This document shows, piece after piece, positions 33,690-43,121 of a stretch of 64,000 nt of DNA (the stretch's first letter is position 1; every line of letters begins with the position of its first letter). The stretch lies in contig CADEGH010000004.1 of the NCBI GenBank assembly GCA_902826835.1, positions 261,511-325,510 of the forward strand. The letters run 5' to 3'. The notes below the pieces were generated by a model, which was not told the DNA's origin, made no database searches, and was given only the letters and a program-made list of their open reading frames with translations. Both the position numbers and the translations under genes were made by a program. Source of the DNA: an uncultured bacterium. Its GTDB lineage: Bacteria > Planctomycetota > GCA-002687715.

Positions 33690-36653
33690 GTGACGGACAA
33701 GCTTCCCTTCCGTTGGTTCATCATCCTCTTCGTGCTGGCTCTTGCGAGCCTGGCGATCTGGAGGAACTGGCCTCTCAATTACGGCATCGATCTCGCAGGT
33801 GGCAATACGATCACCTACAGCATCGATCGCTCGGTCCTCGAGGAGTTCGCGCGCACGGGGACGGACCTCGAAGAGGCGATGAACACCACGATCAAGGTCA
33901 TCTCGACCCGCATCGACAACCTCGGGGTCAAAGACCTGAGCGTGCGTCGTGAGGGCCGAGATCGCATTCTCGTGCAGGCCCCCAAGTTGGCCGAGGATGA
34001 GGCGGCCGAGATCAAACGGCGCATCGTTCAGCTCGGTGAACTGAAATTCCTGATCGGCGTCGGCGAGGCCCTCGGCAATTCCAGCCCCGGTCCTCTCCAG
34101 GTGCCGGCGAAGGCCGCCGGGGCTACCGAGTCCTACACCTTCGATCAGGTCGCCGCCGATGCGCAGAGGAAGACCGCGCTGGAGAAAGGCAAGGAAGCCA
34201 TCGCCAAGGCGAAGGCGGCCAATCAGCCGATCCCGCGGGACGCGTACCGGGACGGAACGTCGTACCAGCTCCGCACGGCGGACGATCGTCCGCTTCCATT
34301 CTTCTGGAAGCCCTGGGCCCCGGGCCAAGCGGCCGTCCGATCCGGCATCGCGGAAGCCGACATCAAGAAGGCTTTGAACGCCGCCGCGTTGGGTCAGGAA
34401 TACACCGCCGACCACATCAAGGGCGGCTGGCTCTACGCCGATCCCAAGTACTTCCCGGAGGGGTCGCCCGACAAGGGCTTCACGGGTAAGGACATCACCT
34501 CCCCCGGCCGCGGCCACGACGAATTCGGTCGTCGCACCGTCACCTACAACGTGATCCGCGAACGCCAGGGCGATTTCGAGCGCTACACCCGCACCTACAT
34601 CAAGAAGCCGATGGCCATCGTCTTGAACGACGAGATCTGGTCGGCTCCGAGCATCGACTCCGAGTTGCGCGACAGCGTGCAGATCCACGGCGGGGCGGGC
34701 GAAGGGTTTTCGCAAGCTGAACAGGACTGGCTCCTCAATTGCCTCCAGTCCGGCAGCTTGCGACTGCGGCCCCGCCTCGAGTCCGAAGACAAGATCGGCG
34801 CCGTGCTCGGAGACGTCGCGGTCAACCGGGGCGTCTACTCCACGATCATCAGCGCGATTTTGATCTTCGTGTTCATGCTCGTGTACTACCGCACCTCGGG
34901 AGTGGTGGCCGTGATCACCTTGATCATGAACCTCTTCCTGACCATCGCCATGATGGCGCTCTTCCGCTCCACCTTGACCTTGCCCGGCGTGGCGGGCTTG
35001 GTGCTGACGATCGGAATGGCGGTCGATGCCAACATCCTGATCTTCGAGCGCATCCGCGAGGAACTCGCTCGAGGCAAACCGCTGCTCGCGGCCTGCCAGG
35101 CCGGTTTCGATCGGGCCTTCATCACGATCATCGACTCGAACCTCACGACCATCATCACCGCGGTCGCCCTCTACAAGTTCGGCGTAGGCCCGATCAAGGG
35201 ATTTGCCGTTACCCTGATGGCCGGCCTCTTCTGCTCGCTCTTCACCGCGATTTTCGTCGCCAAGACACTCTTCGGCACGATGCTCGGAAGCGGCGCGATC
35301 AAGAAGATCTCGATGATGAAGCTCTTGCCTGACAACCTTCACATCGACTTCCTCTCCAAGGCGAAGACTTGGGTCATGACCTCGGCGGTTCTCGTCGCCG
35401 GGTCTTTCCTCATCTTCTTCGCCACCGACGACACGAAGTACGGCCTCGACTTCACCGGCGGTTACGTCGTGCGCATGAATCTGGTCGACGGCGCGACCAC
35501 CAGCGAAGTCGGCAACGCGGTGAGTGCCTTCCGTTCGCCCGAAGGAAACCAGAAGTATCCCGCCTCCGAGCCCACCGGCCTGCGCGACAGCGCCGTCGAA
35601 GGCGGGCGCTACCGCTCCATCGATATCAAAGTGCAGTCGGTGGCCCGGGCCAGCGCGCAGACCGTCAGCAATCGCATCGATCAGGACCTGAAAGCGATCT
35701 TCGGTGCTCAACTCACCAAGGTCGACCCAGCCGTGCTCGACGATGCCTCCGGAGACTGGCGCGCCATCTTCGAAATCACCGACGCCCAAAGTCGGGACGA
35801 GGTGGGTGCTCGCCTGGCTAATTTCCGTGATAGCCGCAGCCAGGCCCCGTTTGAAACGGCCCTCTACGATCACCTCGACGGCAAGGAACAGGGTCGCCAG
35901 ATTTTCGCGAAGCGCTGGCGCCTCTCGGTGAACGAGAAGAACCTGCTCGGGCACGAAATCCTCGACGACCTGAAGTCGGCCTTTGCCGCCCGCATGCCGA
36001 AATTGGCCGACGGCTCCGTGGACGAAGCGTCCACCTTCACGAAGCTCAGCTTCGTAGGACCGAGCGTCGTTTCCGACCTCAAGTCCAACGCCGCGGTGGC
36101 CATCATCGTGTCCTTGATCGGCATCATTCTCTACATCTGGTTCCGCTTCAAAGAATTGAAGTACGGCATTGCTGCCGCCGTCGCCACCTTCCACGACGCC
36201 ATCTTGGCGGTGGGCGCCTGCGTGCTCTTCAACAAGCTCGGGGTGGTTCACGTCCCGATCAACCTTCCGATCATCGCCGGCTTCCTGACGATCATGGGTT
36301 ACAGCTTGAATGACACCATCGTGCAGTTCGACCGGGTTCGCGAGAACCTCGGCAACGTACGTGGCTCGTTCAAGGACATCGTGAACCTGTCGATCAACCA
36401 AACGCTGGCCCGAACCGTGCTGACCGCCCTCACGACCTTCTGCGTCGTCATGGTGCTGTTTGCCGCCAACATGGGCCAGGAGTCGGGAATCGAAGGCATC
36501 GCCTTCTGCCTCCTGATCGGCGTGGTCGTCGGTACCTACTCGACGATTTACGTCGCGAGCCCAGTCTTGGTTTGGCTGCACGAGCGCGACCTGCGAAAGA
36601 AGGCCGCCGAGACGGCGGCGCCCGCCAAAGTCGGCAAGCCCGCGACCAACTAG
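33690..36653 (+). CDS. secDF: Fused SecDF protein-export subunit
   Basis: This 987-residue membrane protein combines SecD and SecF, which use the proton gradient to help pull proteins out of the SecYEG channel. The SecD half begins with a membrane helix then YGIDLAGGNTITYSI, and has a P1-like periplasmic domain (residues 45-370) and five further helices. VDANILIFERIREEL is the conserved SecD TM4 segment. The SecF half begins near residue 565, has KYGLDFTGGYVVRMNL, and ends with five helices including NDTIVQFDRVREN. The start is GTG 33690. No yajC is adjacent. It ends 6 bases before the convergent LysM gene. Confidence 0.96.
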   Translation: MTDKLPFRWFIILFVLALASLAIWRNWPLNYGIDLAGGNTITYSIDRSVLEEFARTGTDLEEAMNTTIKVISTRIDNLGVKDLSVRREGRDRILVQAPKLAEDEAAEIKRRIVQLGELKFLIGVGEALGNSSPGPLQVPAKAAGATESYTFDQVAADAQRKTALEKGKEAIAKAKAANQPIPRDAYRDGTSYQLRTADDRPLPFFWKPWAPGQAAVRSGIAEADIKKALNAAALGQEYTADHIKGGWLYADPKYFPEGSPDKGFTGKDITSPGRGHDEFGRRTVTYNVIRERQGDFERYTRTYIKKPMAIVLNDEIWSAPSIDSELRDSVQIHGGAGEGFSQAEQDWLLNCLQSGSLRLRPRLESEDKIGAVLGDVAVNRGVYSTIISAILIFVFMLVYYRTSGVVAVITLIMNLFLTIAMMALFRSTLTLPGVAGLVLTIGMAVDANILIFERIREELARGKPLLAACQAGFDRAFITIIDSNLTTIITAVALYKFGVGPIKGFAVTLMAGLFCSLFTAIFVAKTLFGTMLGSGAIKKISMMKLLPDNLHIDFLSKAKTWVMTSAVLVAGSFLIFFATDDTKYGLDFTGGYVVRMNLVDGATTSEVGNAVSAFRSPEGNQKYPASEPTGLRDSAVEGGRYRSIDIKVQSVARASAQTVSNRIDQDLKAIFGAQLTKVDPAVLDDASGDWRAIFEITDAQSRDEVGARLANFRDSRSQAPFETALYDHLDGKEQGRQIFAKRWRLSVNEKNLLGHEILDDLKSAFAARMPKLADGSVDEASTFTKLSFVGPSVVSDLKSNAAVAIIVSLIGIILYIWFRFKELKYGIAAAVATFHDAILAVGACVLFNKLGVVHVPINLPIIAGFLTIMGYSLNDTIVQFDRVRENLGNVRGSFKDIVNLSINQTLARTVLTALTTFCVVMVLFAANMGQESGIEGIAFCLLIGVVVGTYSTIYVASPVLVWLHERDLRKKAAETAAPAKVGKPATN

Positions 36654-36659
36654 TTCTCG

Positions 36660-37142
36660 CTACCGGCCGCGCAGGAAGAGGGGAATCTTGATCACGGTTC
36701 CCTCGCGCAGTTTGATGCGGCCCTCGGACAATCCCCGCTCGTCACCGAGATGGGGATTGTGCTCGACGATCTTCTTCCACTTGCTCAGATCGCCCAGGTA
36801 GCGCGACGAGAGGGCTGACAGGGTCTCACCCTTGCGGATCCGATGATGGAGGTAGCTGCGCGCATCGACGCGCTGCCTTTCCTCCGCAGTGAGTTCCCCG
36901 AGGTTGGACACGTCGATGTCGACCTCCCCGTCGATCTCGTGGCTGAGTCCCGCACCCGAGATCGCCTCTCCCCGCCCCATGGTGACGACCAACTGGTCGT
37001 CCGCCGGCTTCTGACTGGGTTCCAGTTCGAACAAGGGCGGGGTGTCGCGCCTCAGGTCTCCCCCCGCCATCTCGATCACCGCCGCAAAAATCACCAGGGC
37101 GGCCAGCAGGATCAAAGAAATTCCCGCAACGACTTGGCTCAT
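36660..37142 (-). CDS. Membrane-anchored LysM-domain protein
   Basis: This 160-residue protein has an N-terminal transmembrane helix (ISLILLAALVIFAAVIEMAG), an acidic linker (residues 30-90) and a C-terminal LysM domain: HHRIRKGETLSALSSRYLGD, then KKIVEHNPHLGDERGLSEG, then LREGTVIKIP. LysM binds GlcNAc-containing glycans such as peptidoglycan. Rather than being cleaved, the helix probably anchors the protein in the inner membrane. The gene faces away from the tRNA-Gly(GCC) terminator lying upstream. Confidence 0.88.
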   Translation of the reverse strand: MSQVVAGISLILLAALVIFAAVIEMAGGDLRRDTPPLFELEPSQKPADDQLVVTMGRGEAISGAGLSHEIDGEVDIDVSNLGELTAEERQRVDARSYLHHRIRKGETLSALSSRYLGDLSKWKKIVEHNPHLGDERGLSEGRIKLREGTVIKIPLFLRGR

Positions 37143-37192
37143 GGTGGCGGGAGCCTAACAGGCTCGGTCCGAAGCCGTCCGAGCGGCCGCCT

Positions 37193-37234
37193 AAAAAACG
37201 AAGTCGGCCCCGAAAGCATGCTTTCGAGGCCGAC
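37193..37234 (-). terminator. Intrinsic terminator of tRNA-Gly(GCC)
   Basis: On the minus strand, just after the tRNA, a 16-base arm starting GTCGGCC pairs with its complement through GCATGC at the tip, with one mismatch. It is followed by TTCGTTTTTT (37202-37193). The long stem and T run are textbook. Confidence 0.85.
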
Positions 37235-37239
37235 AAGAG

Positions 37240-37311
37240 AGCGGGTGAAGGGACTTGAACCCTCGACATCCACCTTGGCAAGGTGGCGCTCTACCACTGA
37301 GCTACACCCGC
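37240..37311 (-). tRNA. tRNA-Gly (anticodon GCC)
   Basis: This cloverleaf on the minus strand has acceptor GCGGGTG/CACCCGC, D-arm AGCTCAGTGGTAGAGC, anticodon stem CCACC/GGTGG around TTGCCAA, and a T-arm with GGTTCAAGTCC. Anticodon GCC reads GGC and GGU. The length is 72 nt with discriminator T, and CCA is not encoded. The acceptor stem is identical to that of the tRNA-Gly(CCC) at 25086-25158. Confidence 0.96.
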
Positions 37312-37323
37312 GAGGGAGCGGGC

Positions 37324-37351
37324 ATGATAGGTGGTGCGCCCTTCAACACAA
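37324..37351 (-). promoter_or_regulatory. Sigma70-type promoter for tRNA-Gly(GCC)
   Basis: On the minus strand TTGTGT (37351-37346) and TATCAT (37329-37324) are 16 bases apart. The -10 box is 12 bases from the tRNA 5' end, the same spacing as at the other tRNA-Gly gene. Confidence 0.55.
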
Positions 37352-37462
37352 GACCCGGTTACCCGCCCCTGGACCGATTTCTTGGGCCCGATGATCTGGA
37401 TGGCGCCCACTGCTTGTGGCTTGTAGGATTCTCCCCTCGGCCGACGCGCCGAGGAGGGCAGC

Positions 37463-38680
37463 ATGCGGTCGCTCACGATTCGGTTGGGATTTTGGTCGGG
37501 ACTTCTGGGTGTCGTGTTCGGCCTCACCGGCTGCGCGGATGCCCCTGAGGCTGAAGGTACGTCTGTCTACCAGGAGGCCCCTGCCTCCCCGTACGACTCG
37601 CAAGCGGTGGAAGCATCGCGGCAAGCCTTGCTGGCGAAGCGGGATCGCACTGGAGAGGACGAACTTCGCTTGGGCGACCTTTCGCGCCAGGTCGGAGATT
37701 GGTCCCGCGCGCAAAAGGCCTACTACGACGCCCGCACCGCGAATGTGCGCGCGGCTGACGGCGAACACCGGGCGCTCCTCGGGCTCGCACGGGTGGCGCT
37801 CGCGCAGCGCGATCCTTCGGCGGCGATGAACTACTCGGAACGGGCCGAACAGGCGACCCAAAACTCGGGCGGACGCGAAGAGGCTCGCGTGCTGCGCGCC
37901 TTGGCCCACCTCGAGCGTGGGCAAACCAACGAAGCCCGCCGACTGCGGGCCCAAGTCAGCCGCAGCGATATCCCAGAGCTCTCGCAACTCGACTCGCGCC
38001 TCGGGTCCTCCGGGTCCGTAGTCAGCACGCCTTCGCCGCGAAACGGCCCTCGGCCCGCGGCCGCCACGACTCCCAAGCCCCCGCGCTCCGACTTTCCGGC
38101 GGGCGCTCCGGCGATCCTCGCCCGGGAACGCTGGGGGGCTCGCGCGCTCAATCAGAAGCGAGACCCGGTCCTTCTTGGGGCTCCTCGGCGCGTCACCGTG
38201 CACCACACCGCGGAGTCGAATCTGCCTGGCCCGAGTTTCGAAGCCAACGCGGAGCGTATGCGGGCTTACCAGCACACGCACCAAGACGAGCGCAAATGGG
38301 CCGACATCGGATACCACTTCGTGATCGATCGCCAGGCCCGCATCTGGGAGGGCCGAGACCTGCGCTACCAGGGCGCACACGCCGGCAATAAACAGGCGAA
38401 TGAGGGCAACATCGGCATCGCCCTCATGGGTGACTTCGAGAAGTCCCAGCCCAGCGAGGCCCAAAAACGAAGTCTTTTCACCCTCACGGAGTGGCTCCTC
38501 ACTCGCTATCGCATAGCGCCTTCCGCGGTCTACGGCCATGACGAAGTGGCCAAGAAACACGACCCGAAGGAAGGAACGACTTGTCCGGGCAAACATCTCG
38601 AGCGTTACATCATCGAGATGAAGCGACTCCTGAAAAAGCCGCCGGCCGCGCAGGCGAAACCCAAGTCAAAGGCCTCTTGA
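37463..38680 (+). CDS. Lipoprotein N-acetylmuramoyl-L-alanine amidase (Amidase_2/PGRP fold)
   Basis: This 405-residue protein has a lipobox signal (GLLGVVFGLTGC). Residues 50-190 are helical and TPR-like (AMNYSERAEQATQNSGGREE). The catalytic domain occupies residues 230-395: VTVHHTAESNLPGPSFE with the first zinc histidine, DIGYHFVIDRQARIWEGR, then VYGHDEV and DPKEGTTCPGKHLE with the remaining ligands. It should cleave the amide bond between muramic acid and the stem peptide. ATG 37463 is preceded by GGAGG. It is probably anchored in the outer membrane and acts on peptidoglycan. Confidence 0.9.
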   Translation: MRSLTIRLGFWSGLLGVVFGLTGCADAPEAEGTSVYQEAPASPYDSQAVEASRQALLAKRDRTGEDELRLGDLSRQVGDWSRAQKAYYDARTANVRAADGEHRALLGLARVALAQRDPSAAMNYSERAEQATQNSGGREEARVLRALAHLERGQTNEARRLRAQVSRSDIPELSQLDSRLGSSGSVVSTPSPRNGPRPAAATTPKPPRSDFPAGAPAILARERWGARALNQKRDPVLLGAPRRVTVHHTAESNLPGPSFEANAERMRAYQHTHQDERKWADIGYHFVIDRQARIWEGRDLRYQGAHAGNKQANEGNIGIALMGDFEKSQPSEAQKRSLFTLTEWLLTRYRIAPSAVYGHDEVAKKHDPKEGTTCPGKHLERYIIEMKRLLKKPPAAQAKPKSKAS

Positions 38681-38729
38681 CGCCGGTTTGCCAGGTCGCA
38701 ACACCTACGGACTTCGCCGATTCCCTCGA

Positions 38730-38759
38730 TTGACTCTGCCCCCGCGCCTCGCCTAAGAT
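38730..38759 (+). promoter_or_regulatory. Promoter upstream of the matrixin-like gene
   Basis: TTGACT (38730-38735) is followed after 18 bases by TAAGAT (38754-38759), about 50 bases before the start codon. The match to sigma70 boxes is good. Confidence 0.5.
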
Positions 38760-38810
38760 CGTCGGCCGTCACCCCACTGATTTGCCATCCCAGTCGTCGC
38801 CGAGGTCTGT

Positions 38811-41411
38811 ATGCAACGGTTGATGCTCGTACTCTGGCTCCTCCTTTCGGGGTTAGCTCTGTTGCCCTGGTCTTCCCGAGTCGCAAGCGGAAATCGCGCC
38901 GCGCCCGCCGGACCCGATTGGCAAGTCCTCATCAACGCCCTGGAAGCTCGTAAGGCTCGCGGGGAACCTCCGCTGGCCTTGTGTTTTGCCAACCCGGTTC
39001 CGCCCGAGGTCGAGGCAGCAGTGGAGGCGGCCCTGCGCGACGGAGCGGAATTCCAATTGGGCGCCCGCTGGACGAGCACGACTCTCAGCGGATCGGGGCT
39101 CGGCCAGGGGTCGCCGACCACCCTGACCTACAGCTTCGTACCCGACGGGACTCCGATCAACGGGAGTGTCGGCGAACCCGCCGCTCCGAGCAACCTTCTC
39201 GCGGCGTTCAATCCCGTTTTCGGCAGCGAAGCCGCGTGGAAAAATCTGGTTCACGCGACCTTCACTAATTGGGGAGCCTTGACCGGAATCACCTACGTCT
39301 TCGAGCCCAACGATGACGGCGTCCTGATCGGAAGCGCGGCGGGTCAAGCGGGAGTTCGTGGCGACGTTCGCATCAGCGGGCACCTCATCGACGGCGCGAG
39401 CAACATCCTCGCCTACAACAATTTCCCCAATAACGGGGACATGGTGCTCGACACCGGTGACACCGGGCTCTTTGGCAATGGATCCAACAATTTCCGGATC
39501 TTCCGCAACGTGGTCAGCCACGAACACGGTCACGGGATCGGGCTCGCTCACGTGTGCCCTGGCAACAGCACAAAACTGATGGAGCCACTTCTGGCCACCG
39601 CCTTCGACGGCCCCCAATTCGACGATATCTCCGGCGCTCAACGCCACTACGGTGACAACTTCGAGCCCAACGATACCGCGGGCACCGCGACCGATTTGGG
39701 CACGCTTGGCAACGGGACCACTGTCCGCACGACGCTGAGCATCGACGACAACGCCGACGTCGACTTTTGGCGCTTCACGACGACCACTCCCAAGCGCGTG
39801 ACGGTCACCGTGACCCCCCTCGGCTCCATCTACAACCAGGCGGCACAAACCAATCCGTGCGGCGCCGGCACCGCGTTCGACCCGCGCAACCAGAACGACC
39901 TCGGCATTCAGATCCTCGCAAACAACGGATCCACCGTCCTTTCGACCGCCAACGCGCAACCGGCCGGTGGCACCGAGTCCATCGTGGATCAAAACCTCAA
40001 CGTCGCGGGCAACTACCACGTGCGGGTGTTCGGCGGTGGTAATGACGCGGCGCAGATGCACTCGCTTTCGCTCGTCGTCGCCGACGCGTTTCCCTTTGAA
40101 CTCACGATTCCGGCCGGCATCCCCGACGTTCTTCCCGCGGGCTCGACTTCCACCGTCTTGGTTCGTGTGGTGCCAGGGTTCGGAAACGTCGACCCGTTGT
40201 CCGGACAACTCTTCGCCTCCATTGGAACCGGGGCCTTCGTGAGCTCGCCCTTGGTGTCGCTCGGTGGCAATGATTACCAGGCCACTCTGCCCGCCGCCAA
40301 CTGCTTGAGCATCGTGCGCTGGTACGTGCGGTTCACTCCCCTGGGCGGAGGAGCGTTCGTGACGAGCCCCGGTGGTGCTCCGACCAACACTCATGCGAGC
40401 ACCGCCGAGTCCGGCGCGTTTGCGACCGTCTTCTTCGACAACTTCGAAACCAACCTGGGCTGGACCGTGACCAACGACGCCGCCTTGACCGGAGGCGCTT
40501 GGGAGCGTGGCACTCCGATCGGAGGCGGAGCGCGCGGCGATCCCCCCACCGACGGAGACGGATCAGGACAGTGTTTCCTGACCCAGAATCTCGCCGGCAA
40601 TTCGGATGTCGACGGCGGCACGACCACCGTCACCTCGCCCCTCGTCAATATGAGCGGCGCCGCCGCGGGCCGTCTCGTCGTGAGATTCTGGCTCGACAAC
40701 GATTTTGGCGGCAATCCCAACACCGAACCGCTGCACATCGAAGCCTCGAACAACGGGGGGACGAGCTGGGTCACCCTTGAGTCCTACAATGCCAACGCCG
40801 GAGTGTGGATCGAGCGAGACTATTTCCTTACGGGTTCACTCGCTCCCACGTCCCAAATGCGCGTCCGCTTCCGCACGCAAGATCCACCGCCCGGAGCGGT
40901 GGTCGAAGCCGGGGTCGACGCGGTGCGCTTCCTCGTTTGCGCGGAGCTTCCGGCCTTGGGCTTGGCGGCAGCGGGCACCGCACCTTCACCGGTCCTGACC
41001 ATCAACGGCTCGGCAAGTCCGACCACGCGTCGCGTGGATGTCGCGTCCGGATCACCCATTTCGCTCGGTTTGGCGCAGCCACCCTCGAACCCGAGCCCCG
41101 CCGGGTTCCTCTTGTTTGCTCGATTTGGTGTCCCGTCGCCCGTCGAAACCACCGCGATTCCGCCGCTCGGCTCCATGGTGTTCCCACCCTGCGGTCTCTT
41201 CCCCTCTAGCCCGGTCGTCATCATGTTCGCCGATAGCTTCGCGTCGAACCTGTGCGGCCCGCCGGTCGTGCCGGCATCCCCGACTCCCTTCAACTTCTCG
41301 ATTCCGACCGGGATTCCTTTCCCGGTTCAGTTCACCTTCCAAGGCGTGATCGAAGTCGGTCCGGGAGCCCTCGCGATCACCAACGCCCTCGTCCTCAACG
41401 TGACTCCCTGA
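38811..41411 (+). CDS. Exported matrixin-like zinc metalloprotease with C-terminal beta modules
   Basis: This 866-residue protein has a signal peptide (MLVLWLLLSGLALLPW). The protease domain (residues 60-285) includes VVSHEHGHGIGLAHVCPGN, the H-E-x-x-H-x-x-G-x-x-H zinc site of matrixins, followed by the Met-turn-like TKLMEPLL. Residues 290-425 form a PPC-type domain (DNADVDFWRFTTTT, NYHVRVFGGGND). Later beta-rich stretches include FDNFETNLGWTVTNDAALTG, a jelly-roll-like module seen in secreted proteins. The last 140 residues form a further beta module ending IEVGPGALAITNALVLNVTP. ATG follows GAGG. It is probably a secreted or surface peptidase. Confidence 0.9.
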   Translation: MQRLMLVLWLLLSGLALLPWSSRVASGNRAAPAGPDWQVLINALEARKARGEPPLALCFANPVPPEVEAAVEAALRDGAEFQLGARWTSTTLSGSGLGQGSPTTLTYSFVPDGTPINGSVGEPAAPSNLLAAFNPVFGSEAAWKNLVHATFTNWGALTGITYVFEPNDDGVLIGSAAGQAGVRGDVRISGHLIDGASNILAYNNFPNNGDMVLDTGDTGLFGNGSNNFRIFRNVVSHEHGHGIGLAHVCPGNSTKLMEPLLATAFDGPQFDDISGAQRHYGDNFEPNDTAGTATDLGTLGNGTTVRTTLSIDDNADVDFWRFTTTTPKRVTVTVTPLGSIYNQAAQTNPCGAGTAFDPRNQNDLGIQILANNGSTVLSTANAQPAGGTESIVDQNLNVAGNYHVRVFGGGNDAAQMHSLSLVVADAFPFELTIPAGIPDVLPAGSTSTVLVRVVPGFGNVDPLSGQLFASIGTGAFVSSPLVSLGGNDYQATLPAANCLSIVRWYVRFTPLGGGAFVTSPGGAPTNTHASTAESGAFATVFFDNFETNLGWTVTNDAALTGGAWERGTPIGGGARGDPPTDGDGSGQCFLTQNLAGNSDVDGGTTTVTSPLVNMSGAAAGRLVVRFWLDNDFGGNPNTEPLHIEASNNGGTSWVTLESYNANAGVWIERDYFLTGSLAPTSQMRVRFRTQDPPPGAVVEAGVDAVRFLVCAELPALGLAAAGTAPSPVLTINGSASPTTRRVDVASGSPISLGLAQPPSNPSPAGFLLFARFGVPSPVETTAIPPLGSMVFPPCGLFPSSPVVIMFADSFASNLCGPPVVPASPTPFNFSIPTGIPFPVQFTFQGVIEVGPGALAITNALVLNVTP

Positions 41412-41487
41412 GCGCGTGGCGGGGACGTAGACTCAGGTCGGCGTGACGCCCGGATGGACGCGTCGCGCGGACGACCGCGAGGACTTC

Positions 41488-43098
41488 ATGCACACTCCCT
41501 GCTCATTTTCCCGCCGCTGCCTCATCCCTCTCTCCTTACTCATCGTAGGGGCGGCAGCCCTTCCGGCCCAGACCCTGGGACTTTCGACTTCCTTCGCTGG
41601 GAGCGGGGTCGCGGACGGCCACTTCTTCGACGTAGGCGCCAACCGGACCGTGACCCTGTGTCGCTTGGACATGAACCTCGCCCAGGGGACCCACACGGTG
41701 GAAATCTGGTTCGGGCTCTCCGCGGGCAGCTACGTCCCGATCGCCAACCAACCGGGGGCCTTCGGACTCCTGGGGACGGCGACGGTGAGTTCGACGGGTT
41801 CCGGGGCGCCCACCGCCATTCCGATCGAGCTCGGCCTGACCCTCGCCGCCGGCTCGACGCAGGCCCTGTACGTCACCACGACCAACCCGAATGCCGCCCC
41901 CTCCTTCCACGAAACCGGAGTCATGGTGGGGGCCACCGCTGCCCAAAATGCCGACCTGAGAATTCTCGAAGGCAGCTCGGCGCGGTACCCCTTCTCTCCC
42001 CTACTCGCCCCGCGCCGCTGGAACGGGACGATCTACTACACCCTCGGGACCGCGTCGAGCGGCTGTCGCCTGTATCAGTTGAATCAGGCCACGGCGAGCC
42101 TGACCGTGAACGGACTCTCCACGAGCGGATTCCTCCCGGCCGTGACCACCGTCGGATCCGGCAGCAGCGTGAACGTGAGTGTGAACGGAACGATCGGCCG
42201 CCCCTACGACATGGCCATCGTCGCAACCTCCCTCGTGCCGAACCTCGGGGGCCCCTTCCAAACCCAATTGATCAATGTCGACCTCACGCATCCGAGCCGA
42301 GGCTTCCTGTTCGGCGGGCTCAATCCCGCGTTTGTCCCCCTCACTCCCTTCAGCTCGCAGGTCGCAACCGGGTTCGCCTGCAATACGACCTCGGCCCAGC
42401 TCTTCGTGATCGACTTTTCGACGCCCGAGTTCTTCCGATTGAGCCAAGGCTCGGAGATCCGCGTCGTGCCCGGCGGTATTCCCATGCTTCCCCAGAGCGC
42501 GCTCGCCCAGGACGACGGGAATTTGACGGTGTCTTTCGGTTGCCCGACCTTCGGCTTCTACGGCGTGAGTTATTCGCAGTTGCACGTGAGCACGAACGGA
42601 AGGGTTCTGTTTGCCGCGATGGACACCGACTTCTCCCCGACCACCGCGGAAATCACCACCGACGGGCCCTTCGTGGGCTATTGGAACGACTTCAATCTCT
42701 CCGCCGCGGGATTTGTGACCGTCTCCTCCGCCGGGCCTGATCTGTTCGAGGTGCGCTTCCAAAGCATTCCGCATTTCTCGGTGAACACCAATCTGAACAA
42801 TTTCACGATTCTCCTCGATGCCGCGGATGGATCGGTGATTCTGAATGGCCTCCAAGGCATCCTCCCCAATATCGATCCCTCCATCCTGGGGATCACCCGG
42901 GGGAATCTCGGGGCCACGAACCCCGGGCCGCGGAGCTGGAATATAGGGCAAAACGCGGGGAGCGTCGGCAGCGAAGCGCTCTACGATTTTTTCCCGGGTA
43001 GCCCGCAGCCCGGCGGTCGCTGCACCACGCTGCAGAATGGCGTGAATACTTTGTGGTTCGCCCCCCAGGGCTCCAATTACTACACGACCGCCTTTTGA
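41488..43098 (+). CDS. Large exported beta-rich protein, nidogen-like segment, function unknown
   Basis: This 536-residue protein has a signal peptide (IPLSLLIVGAAALPAQ). Residues 20-190 form a beta domain (VTLCRLDMNLAQGTHTVEIW). Residues 195-330 resemble the C-terminal beta module of the preceding protease (ATASLTVNGLSTSG then SGSSVNVSVNGTIGRPYD). Residues 340-510 recall a nidogen-like domain: SYSQLHVSTNGRVLFAAM, VGYWNDFNLSAAGFV, FTILLDAADGSVILNGLQG. ATG 41488 has GAGGA just upstream; an in-frame GTG at 41443 adds a non-signal leader and is disfavoured. It is probably a cell-surface or secreted structural protein. Confidence 0.8.
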   Translation: MHTPCSFSRRCLIPLSLLIVGAAALPAQTLGLSTSFAGSGVADGHFFDVGANRTVTLCRLDMNLAQGTHTVEIWFGLSAGSYVPIANQPGAFGLLGTATVSSTGSGAPTAIPIELGLTLAAGSTQALYVTTTNPNAAPSFHETGVMVGATAAQNADLRILEGSSARYPFSPLLAPRRWNGTIYYTLGTASSGCRLYQLNQATASLTVNGLSTSGFLPAVTTVGSGSSVNVSVNGTIGRPYDMAIVATSLVPNLGGPFQTQLINVDLTHPSRGFLFGGLNPAFVPLTPFSSQVATGFACNTTSAQLFVIDFSTPEFFRLSQGSEIRVVPGGIPMLPQSALAQDDGNLTVSFGCPTFGFYGVSYSQLHVSTNGRVLFAAMDTDFSPTTAEITTDGPFVGYWNDFNLSAAGFVTVSSAGPDLFEVRFQSIPHFSVNTNLNNFTILLDAADGSVILNGLQGILPNIDPSILGITRGNLGATNPGPRSWNIGQNAGSVGSEALYDFFPGSPQPGGRCTTLQNGVNTLWFAPQGSNYYTTAF

Positions 43099-43121
43099 TC
43101 CGACCGAAGGAAGGATCCGGA

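Noticed and set aside
33609..36581. A 990-residue open frame antisense to secDF
   Set aside because: SecDF motifs on the plus strand are unambiguous. The antisense frame is Gly/Arg/Asp/His-rich low-complexity sequence, caused by GC-rich codon use in secDF.
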